A DNA stretch of 12,669 nucleotides from CAVBBU01 sp963593765 (GTDB lineage: Bacteria; Bacillota; Clostridia; Lachnospirales; Lachnospiraceae): NCBI GenBank assembly GCA_963593765.1, contig CAVBBU010000058.1:1-12669 (forward strand), written 5' to 3'. A program made the position numbers and the translations under genes. Under the pieces are notes generated by a model. The model searched no databases. It was not told the origin of the DNA and saw only the letters and a list, made by a program, of their open reading frames with translations. This document shows, in pieces, positions 8,201-12,669 of the stretch; position 1 is the stretch's first letter; each line of letters starts with the position of its first letter.

Positions 8201-8577
8201 TTGTTTGCGATATGGTATCTAGGCTAGAGGGCGAAAATCCTGGCTGCTTTGACAATCCTGATTATACCTTTGCAGACCTATATATGAAATCAGGAATGTA
8301 TATAGCTGAGATTGTAAAGAGGCTTTATCAAAGTAATAAGATGAGGGAGCTTTTTCCGGATGATAAGGAAAGGCTTAATCATATCTTTTCTAAGCAGATA
8401 TATGCATGTGCACCGACTGAGATTATATATCGCATAGCTGTTTCTTATATACTTGGCTTTGCTGGTGATGTAGGAATTAAAAATTATAATATAAAGCTTT
8501 GCGATACACTTAAATATGCTAAAGAAGGGAATTTAGAGGAGAAGATGAAGGAGATTTTTCCAGAGCTTGCTAAATAA
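5224..8577 (+). CDS. restriction subunit: GIY-YIG (T5orf172-like) nuclease domain, DEAH helicase, coiled coil and C-terminal half methyltransferase
   Basis: This 1117-aa protein is the likely cleavage and translocation subunit. Residues 16-100 fit the GIY-YIG/T5orf172 fold (YAYTTPEISRHDGWIKIGYT, then a conserved R43, H79 and NEWFE 95-99). Residues about 128-570 form a superfamily 2 helicase: Walker A AKPRFGKT (158-165), DEAH (279-282), SGTPF (306-310), TTGITIPEW (503-511) and a motif VI-like QAAFRTQNP (528-536). A long charged helical stretch (about 740-870) is probably a coiled coil. Residues about 980-1100 resemble methyltransferase motifs X-III: QIFTPREVVCDMV (986-998), FADLYMKSGMY (1016-1026, a decayed motif I) and KLCDTL (1091-1096); the protein ends with no NPPY. 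AAAGGAG (5211-5217) precedes the ATG. It should need ATP and the two methyltransferase subunits. Substrate and cut pattern cannot be read from the sequence. Confidence 0.85.
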   Translation: MAGITLNMSEKAIPMIYAYTTPEISRHDGWIKIGYTENDIAKRIKQQTHTADVIWNKEWQGMAVYDDGSGDCFKDTDFHAYLRKNNIKQDNGKNNEWFEISSSESHSMFIDFKTNRGELEQKSESVIEYTLRDEQEEAVKKAEEYFNTHKGGNFLWNAKPRFGKTLAAYELCKRLKAEKILIVTNRPAIANSWYDDYVKYVGSKSGYSFVSNASQIEKKPFVISREDYEKKAAYISEDEFAGCIEFVSLQDLKGSKYFGGDFDKLREVTELTWDMLIIDEAHEGADTYKADVAFGHINTKATLHLSGTPFKILASDTFPEEAIYNWTYADEQKKKHEYIPQLGSDNPYEKLPQLNMYTYKLSDIVKEEIEKGTKIGDDNIEYAFDLNEFFETNEQGRFVHNEDINRFLDALTTNNKFPFSTDELRDELRHTVWLLNRVAAAKELKRKLENHPVFSEYKIVLAAGDGRIGDETFDKDAKDAYSRVTEAIKNYKKTITLTVGQLTTGITIPEWTAILMLSSIQSPALYMQAAFRTQNPCLFNTGKGFFRKKNAYIFDFDPARTLILFERFANDLSEDTANGRGDADTRKKHVKELLNFFPVLGEDDEGEMVLLDEAKVLSIPRKIKSKEVVKRGFMSNFLFQNISNIFAAPQVAMNIINNIPVPKNEEMSKGSLETADYDKLNEDISDELVIGLSKEIFGDKIYEDISSDMNDIIREAGAEGWIDNNTNKELDSLGRDLINDFKEKVTKPIIESASESYKADMKSSVKNSLEKSINANASEQIGKAISDLKIKRNILEADKVKALDSAKTKEETKEIEARFEMQHQEIIDSFTKHIEETTKNLTKQAEHKVVETVEKNKREEKRNEIEDSVRDHLRGFSRTIPSFLMAYASDGNEITLANFDSIVPDDVFKEVTSITLDEFRFLRDGGEYTDSETGEKRHFEGHLFDSVVFDDSIKEFLSLKKRLANYFDDKNTEDIFDYIPPQKTNQIFTPREVVCDMVSRLEGENPGCFDNPDYTFADLYMKSGMYIAEIVKRLYQSNKMRELFPDDKERLNHIFSKQIYACAPTEIIYRIAVSYILGFAGDVGIKNYNIKLCDTLKYAKEGNLEEKMKEIFPELAK

Positions 8578-8928
8578 TGTTTGTTTCTTCTGCAAGAGCT
8601 TGCATTAAATATTATGCTAAGTAAAGTGGAAATTCTAGGCTGTTTGAGTTCAGTAAATGGAAAGAAGTTAATAAAGCAAGCTTAGTAAGGGCAGAGCGAG
8701 GCGGTTGGGTAGGTGGTTAGGTAGAAAAAGTCGGGAGTAAGGCTATTAGGTAAAAAGGTAGCTTAGTAAATGTTTCTATAAATGAGTATTCTGGCACTGC
8801 TGACGGAATTGTAAGAATTGAGGCATATGAAGATATAAAAATGGCAAAAGGAGAAAGCATCAACTTTATATTCATGCATATGGCAATGCTGTTTATTAAG
8901 TTCCAATTTATGTTGAGGTGGCAAACTT
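8578..8928. other. 351-bp intergenic region between the two defence operons
   Basis: No intact gene was found here. It contains a short inverted repeat TGCAAG-AG-CTTGCA (8591-8604) without a T-run, a G-rich stretch on the plus strand (8697-8723), and an open fragment described separately. The promoter of the CARF operon must lie here or further upstream, but no convincing -35/-10 pair stands out. GAGGTGG at 8915-8921 is a good ribosome binding site for the gene at 8929. Confidence 0.6.
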
Positions 8929-8945
8929 ATGGTTGTGAATTTTGA
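8754..8945 (+). pseudogene. possible remnant of an unrecognised gene
   Basis: A frame open from 8754 to the TGA at 8943-8945 reads like coding sequence in its first part (SINEYSGTADGIVRIEAYED, then IKMAKGESINF). It has no suitable start codon with a ribosome binding site, is closed upstream by a stop (8751-8753), and runs over the start of the CARF gene. The final part becomes unlike a protein. It is most simply the tail or inner piece of a gene destroyed when the downstream operon inserted. I do not recognise the family, and it could be chance. Confidence 0.3.
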
Positions 8946-10098
8946 GTTCCTTGGCGGTGAGCCAATTGAAAATCTTATCACCTGTATGAATTTTAAGGTG
9001 GATAAGGTTGTATTCTTTGGATATCACAAAGTGATTGAAGAACAGAAGGCACGGACAGAAAAATTCCTCAAAAAATACTGTGAGGTTCAGTCTGTAGTTT
9101 TCCATCCGCTTTCACAGAATGACCTACAGTCCACATTAAATACTATGCGTAAAGAGGTTCAGCACGAGCGGAGTCAGAAGAATCAGATTTACTTTGATAT
9201 CACAGGCGGCGAGAGTCTGATTTTGGTTGCCTTTGGTATGCTTTCAAAAAAAATTGAAGCTCCGATGCATATGTTTGACGTTGCGGCTGATAAACTGATT
9301 GAACTGGATGAAGGTGCTAAGGCAAGTATCAGTAAAGATGTGGAAACAAGGAAGATCCCGATGACATTGAAACTTCTTGTAAAAATGCATGGTGGCAAAA
9401 TAAACAATAATCTTCACAAGGAAATCAAGGGTATTAATAATTCGGAATTTATGGATGATGTTGAGAAAATCTATCAGATTGCTAAGCAGAACTGGGATTA
9501 CTGGAATCCATTTTCAGATTTCTTAAGGACAACAATGGTGCCTGCGGCTTCTGAAACACTTCAGGTAAGCAAAAGAGCGCAGACTGTACTTGATGCATTA
9601 TCAACTTCTAATACGAAACTGAAGACAGTTCGAAAACTGAATGAAATTGTAGATGCCCTGGAAACGGTGGGGATACTTACTGATGTTGATCATGAGAATG
9701 GGCATTACAGATTCAGATTTAAGAATCAGGAGATTAGAGATTGCTTGTGGGAAGGCGGAAGCATCCTGGAACTGCATACATGTCATAATGAGGTAAGACA
9801 TAGCAGCGAGTGTCAGGTGGGAGTCCATCTTGACTGGGATGGTGTGATTCATGACCAGCCGGGAGTGGATGTACTGAATGAGATTGATGTGTTGACATTA
9901 GATGGCAACGTGCCGACATTTATATCCTGCAAGAGCGGGAAGATGGGAGCGCAGCAGTCATTGCATGCACTATATGAATTAGAGACTGTGGCCAGAAGGT
10001 TTGGTGGAAAGTATGCCAAGAAGGTGTTGGTAACAGCAAAAGATCTGCAGCCTGTTTATATGGAGAGAGCGGCAGAAATGGGAATAGAAGTGAGGTGA
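8929..10098 (+). CDS. can2: CARF-domain PD-(D/E)xK nuclease, Can2/Card1 family (DUF1887)
   Basis: This 389-aa protein has the Can2/Card1 layout. The N-terminal Rossmann-like CARF domain (about 1-150) has strands KVVFFGYH (26-33) and IYFDITGGESLILVAF (87-102); DITGG-E-S is the ligand-binding loop. A middle helical/winged part follows (about 205-275, ending HYRFRFKNQEIRDCLW). The C-terminal nuclease domain (about 277-389) has the DUF1887 signature GGSILELH, then VGVHLDWDG, NEIDVL (317-322) and FISCKSGK (331-338). In known members such proteins cut nucleic acids when a cyclic oligoadenylate made by a type III CRISPR complex binds the CARF domain. Likely metal-site residues are E318, D320 and K335; the acidic residue usual two places before the lysine is serine (S333). 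GAGGTGG (8915-8921) supports the start. It is first in a tight operon with the next two genes. No cas gene or array is visible, so the activating signal is unknown. Confidence 0.9.
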   Translation: MVVNFEFLGGEPIENLITCMNFKVDKVVFFGYHKVIEEQKARTEKFLKKYCEVQSVVFHPLSQNDLQSTLNTMRKEVQHERSQKNQIYFDITGGESLILVAFGMLSKKIEAPMHMFDVAADKLIELDEGAKASISKDVETRKIPMTLKLLVKMHGGKINNNLHKEIKGINNSEFMDDVEKIYQIAKQNWDYWNPFSDFLRTTMVPAASETLQVSKRAQTVLDALSTSNTKLKTVRKLNEIVDALETVGILTDVDHENGHYRFRFKNQEIRDCLWEGGSILELHTCHNEVRHSSECQVGVHLDWDGVIHDQPGVDVLNEIDVLTLDGNVPTFISCKSGKMGAQQSLHALYELETVARRFGGKYAKKVLVTAKDLQPVYMERAAEMGIEVR

Positions 10099-10102
10099 CA
10101 AA

Positions 10103-11296
10103 ATGGAATGTTCTTTAGTTCATATTATTCCATTTGATATGGGAATATCCTTTTCTAATTATGAAGATACAAAAAGGTATTCAAAAAACCAATTTCTGAA
10201 TGACTTAAAAAATATATTTCCTGACTTCGATATAAATGAAAATGATGCAGAGTATTTATGTAAGTTTAAGATATCTGAAAAAATAGAGTGTCGTTTATTT
10301 ACATATGGAATAGGGATATTCATCGTAAGAAATTTGGCAGAAGCTCATAATGAAAAAGCTTTTGAATTTTTCACACAAAATGCTGCTTGCAAAACTTACT
10401 ACGAAAAAAAAGCAGAACAATATGAAATATTGTATTGGGAGGATAATCCGTGCCCAGAGGTAAAACCAATTTTTGATACAATGCGTAGTATTTGGAGTAT
10501 AAAAAATGGGCTAAAGAAAGTTAATACACGACCTTATTCTTCAAATACAACATATAAACACCATGGCTTATCCTATGTGCTTACGATTTATCATATTGTG
10601 GATAAATGTATAACAACAAAAGACAATAAAGAAATAGATCTTTTGATGAATCCAGCTTTATTAGGAGAAATTTTACAGGAAAACCGTTGGGAAGACATTA
10701 AAGGAAAAATTCAATCATATCATCCAATTGGGTATGAAAAGGTAGAATATAACGAGAAGACGGCTGTGATTGCATCATGGTCAGCTGTTGCAGTAGTAGA
10801 AGAAATTAACACAGAAATTATAGACTCAATTATTCGGTATGAAGCATCATTGCAGAGTGCTTGGTTTTTATTTGATGCATTAACCGATAACTTGGAGAGT
10901 ATTAACTTATCTGATTTGCAATTACAAAGAAGTAAAAGTACAGCGACAAATGTCTTTTTAGACACAAGTAGTATACTGAGTGCTAATATGAGTACAAATG
11001 AAAAAAACGCAATGGAAATTATATACAGAACGTCTGGACTGGAAACAGGAAAAAATAAATGTTTTTTATTATTGGAAAATAGGATAGCCATAGAAAAATC
11101 AAAGCAAAGTAGGAGACAAACAATTTATGGCATTATTACAGAAATTTTACTTGTGGCATTTACTCTGATACAAATATTTCAGCCGATTGAAGATTTTATA
11201 AGTGGAGAAATAACTCATACTGATATTATTATAGCTGTTATTATGCTGATAACTTTGATTTTTAGTTCAATTTTTATAATTCGAAGGGAGAAATAA
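10103..11296 (+). CDS. unassigned protein with two C-terminal transmembrane helices
   Basis: I do not recognise this 397-aa protein with confidence. A large N-terminal part (1-330) is mixed and presumably cytosolic, with ECRLFTYGIGIFIV (76-89) near the start of a predicted domain. The C-terminus has two hydrophobic helices: YGIITEILLVAFTLIQIF (342-359) and IIIAVIMLITLIFSSIFII (375-393), joined by a short acidic loop and followed by RREK. The topology recalls CorA-like and RMD1/DUF155-like proteins, but no GMN motif follows the first helix. It starts four bases after the CARF nuclease stop (GAGGTGA at 10093-10098 overlaps that stop) and ends three bases before the hydrolase, so all three are probably made together. 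By analogy with other defence systems it may be a membrane effector that disturbs the membrane on activation, with the N-terminal part as sensor. That role is inference only. Confidence 0.7.
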   Translation: MECSLVHIIPFDMGISFSNYEDTKRYSKNQFLNDLKNIFPDFDINENDAEYLCKFKISEKIECRLFTYGIGIFIVRNLAEAHNEKAFEFFTQNAACKTYYEKKAEQYEILYWEDNPCPEVKPIFDTMRSIWSIKNGLKKVNTRPYSSNTTYKHHGLSYVLTIYHIVDKCITTKDNKEIDLLMNPALLGEILQENRWEDIKGKIQSYHPIGYEKVEYNEKTAVIASWSAVAVVEEINTEIIDSIIRYEASLQSAWFLFDALTDNLESINLSDLQLQRSKSTATNVFLDTSSILSANMSTNEKNAMEIIYRTSGLETGKNKCFLLLENRIAIEKSKQSRRQTIYGIITEILLVAFTLIQIFQPIEDFISGEITHTDIIIAVIMLITLIFSSIFIIRREK

Positions 11297-11299
11297 TAA

Positions 11300-11842
11300 A
11301 TGAAAAACCTTTTAATTGTTATTGATATGCAGAATGGATTTGCAAGATATGATCAGACAAAGAAATTAACTAAAAAAATAGCGGACTTGCTTGAACGAAA
11401 ATTATTTGACTCAGTTGTTGCAACGCGTTTTCTTAATGATGATGATAGTATGTATGAAAAAATGTTTGGATGGCATAGATTAAAGACTGAAGAAGAACGT
11501 GCTATTGCTCCTGACATAGAAAAAAATGTTGATATTGTTTTTGATAAATATATCTACAATTGCGTCACACCAAATTTTATACAGAAACTTTGTCAATTAA
11601 ATGGTGGAGAGTATCCTGAAAAGGTGTTTGTGGTAGGTGCAGATACTGATTGTTGTGTTATGACTATAGCTACCGCATTATTCGAAAGTAATATTAGACC
11701 AGTCGTTTTGACTTACTACTGTGATTCAAATGGTGGGCCCGATTCACATCTTGCGGGTATAACATGCATGAAAAGATTGATTGGTTCAGGACAGCTTATA
11801 GAGAGTGAAGTATTAAGCAAGGAAGATCTACGAAATCTCTAA
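11300..11842 (+). CDS. isochorismatase-fold cysteine hydrolase
   Basis: This 180-aa protein has normal length for the isochorismatase/nicotinamidase superfamily. The catalytic triad is in place: D9 in LLIVIDMQNGF (4-14), K83 in VFDKYIYN (80-87) and nucleophile C119 in GADTDCCVMTIATALF (113-128). The metal-binding DxHxxH pattern of true nicotinamidases is absent; the corresponding place reads TRFLNDDD (42-49). The substrate could be an amide, N-carbamoyl compound or similar small molecule. It is cytosolic, without a signal peptide. Its ribosome binding site GAAGGGAG (11283-11290) lies inside the end of the upstream gene, and only three bases separate the two, so expression is coupled. Its position between a CARF nuclease operon and a TIR protein suggests a small-molecule role in defence, for instance clearing or making a nucleotide-derived compound. 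That is inference. Confidence 0.85.
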   Translation: MKNLLIVIDMQNGFARYDQTKKLTKKIADLLERKLFDSVVATRFLNDDDSMYEKMFGWHRLKTEEERAIAPDIEKNVDIVFDKYIYNCVTPNFIQKLCQLNGGEYPEKVFVVGADTDCCVMTIATALFESNIRPVVLTYYCDSNGGPDSHLAGITCMKRLIGSGQLIESEVLSKEDLRNL

Positions 11843-12071
11843 AGACAGTTAGTATGGAATTTTACATGAAGAGTATGATTTACTAATGCTTAGAGTGCTG
11901 AATTATGTAGATATGATTACAGAACCTAATGTTTAATATAAGACGATTAAAACTAGAATTTAATATATGCTAAATAGTATGGAAAAGGCCCTTTGCACGA
12001 ACAAGAAGAGACATTAAATTGATAGTGTTGGTGAAGAAAATACTAATTAGATGATTACGAGGTGGTTGTTT
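11843..12071. other. 229-bp spacer before the TIR gene
   Basis: No intact gene is present. A short frame (11853-11936, after a TAG) reads YGILHEEYDLLMLRVLNYVD plus seven residues and could be the remnant of a C-terminus, but it is too short to judge. No stem-loop with a T-run is seen, so read-through from the upstream operon is possible. GAGGTGG (12059-12065) is the ribosome binding site of the TIR gene and is the same heptamer used by the CARF gene. Confidence 0.55.
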
Positions 12072-12669
12072 ATGACAGTTATATCGAATAGAAGTTATAT
12101 TGATAAACTTAATAGCGCCAGGCTATATTGCTGTTTCGCATATGATGACATGGATCTCTTTAAGACCATTGCTGCTGATATTTTTTCATGTTATGAAAAA
12201 GATTTATTTATTTCTTTTAGGAAGGATGTCCCAATTGGTGATAGGGGTATTGGCACAAATTTGTCAGGAGATTTGTTAGAAGCAAAGGCTATAATTCTTA
12301 TAGTATCTGATAATTTTCTGAATCAAAACGACACCGATGGCAGTATGGCAGAATTTCGTACAGCTGTGGAAAATAATATTCCTATATTGCCTATAGCTGT
12401 GGAAAAAGAATTGGAAGATAAATTCAATAAAAAATGTGGAAAACTTGAACTCATTTTTAAGTATGATGTTTCCTACTCTGAAGTATTAAGAGAAAATCTT
12501 AATCGAATGCTTGCAGATATAGAAATCAAGAAAAAAATTAGGCGGAATTTTTATGGCAATATATTTCTAAGTTATCGTCGGTTGGATTTGAAATTTGCAA
12601 AAGAAACCATAAAATTTGTCCATAGCATCAGAAGGTGTAACGATGTAGGAATATGGTACGATGGTGCAC
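12072..12669 (+). CDS. tandem TIR-domain protein, 3' end beyond the window
   Basis: The frame stays open from ATG 12072 to the window end (199 complete codons). The first TIR-like domain (about 16-125) has a strand RLYCCFAYDDMD (17-28), a segment DLFISFRKDVPIGDRG (44-59), AIILIVSDNFLNQ (73-85), and GSMAEFRTAVENNIPILPIAV (90-110, in two parts). E94 is a candidate for the catalytic glutamate of TIR NADases. A second domain begins at NIFLSYRRLDLKFAKETI (163-180) and reaches VGIWYDGA (192-199), the usual region before the BB loop, when the window stops. TIR domains in bacterial defence cleave NAD+ or make cyclic ADP-ribose signals, or act as assembly modules. The first domain is the more diverged. 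GAGGTGG (12059-12065) with a 6-base spacer sets the start. The rest of the protein, probably including a sensor or effector part, is not visible. Confidence 0.85.
   Translation, partial: MTVISNRSYIDKLNSARLYCCFAYDDMDLFKTIAADIFSCYEKDLFISFRKDVPIGDRGIGTNLSGDLLEAKAIILIVSDNFLNQNDTDGSMAEFRTAVENNIPILPIAVEKELEDKFNKKCGKLELIFKYDVSYSEVLRENLNRMLADIEIKKKIRRNFYGNIFLSYRRLDLKFAKETIKFVHSIRRCNDVGIWYDGA

Noticed and set aside
8591..8604. Terminator after the helicase gene
   Set aside because: The 6-bp inverted repeat has only two central bases and is not followed by a T-run.
10103..11296. Naming the membrane protein CorA
   Set aside because: The two-helix C-terminus fits, but there is no GMN motif after the first helix and the N-terminal part was not recognisable by eye.
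11300..11842. Naming the hydrolase nicotinamidase (PncA)
   Set aside because: The D-K-C triad is present, but the DxHxxH metal site is missing, so only the superfamily is supported.

Overview
The window looks like a chromosomal segment of a low-GC Gram-positive anaerobe, most likely a clostridium of the Lachnospiraceae type. The grounds are the AT-rich composition, strong GGAGG-type ribosome binding sites, stem-loop plus T-run terminators and the style of the uracil permease. A run of ten Ns (4769-4778) shows that it comes from a draft assembly.

Layout. (1) Positions 1-107 hold three consecutive inverted repeats, followed by a uracil/xanthine-type permease (163-1497) with a clear terminator. 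This is ordinary housekeeping DNA. (2) A minus-strand gene (1672-2784) encodes a GHKL-type ATPase with a C-terminal winged helix (COG2865/Schlafen-AlbA group) that has lost most of its AlbA domain. It diverges from (3) a three-gene restriction-modification operon (2928-8577): a subunit with methyltransferase motifs X-III, a subunit with the NPPY motif and target recognition region, and a 1117-aa GIY-YIG plus DEAH-helicase protein that ends in another half methyltransferase. The divergent promoter region carries four tandem 12-bp direct repeats, a plausible operator. (4) A 351-bp gap contains what looks like a dead gene fragment. (5) A tight operon (8929-11842) encodes a Can2/Card1-type CARF plus PD-(D/E)xK nuclease, an unassigned protein with two C-terminal membrane helices, and an isochorismatase-fold cysteine hydrolase. 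(6) After a 229-bp gap, a protein with two TIR domains begins and runs off the window end.

Interpretation. From 1672 onward this reads as a defence island. The first part is a modification-plus-helicase restriction system whose specificity gene appears to have been altered by recombination. The second part is the most interesting. It is a CARF effector nuclease of the kind normally switched on by cyclic oligoadenylate from type III CRISPR systems, but it is cotranscribed with a membrane protein and a small-molecule hydrolase and lies next to a TIR protein. No cas gene or CRISPR array is visible in the window. This could be the effector end of a type III locus that continues past the right edge, or a CRISPR-independent nucleotide-signalling defence system. 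The sequence here cannot decide between them.
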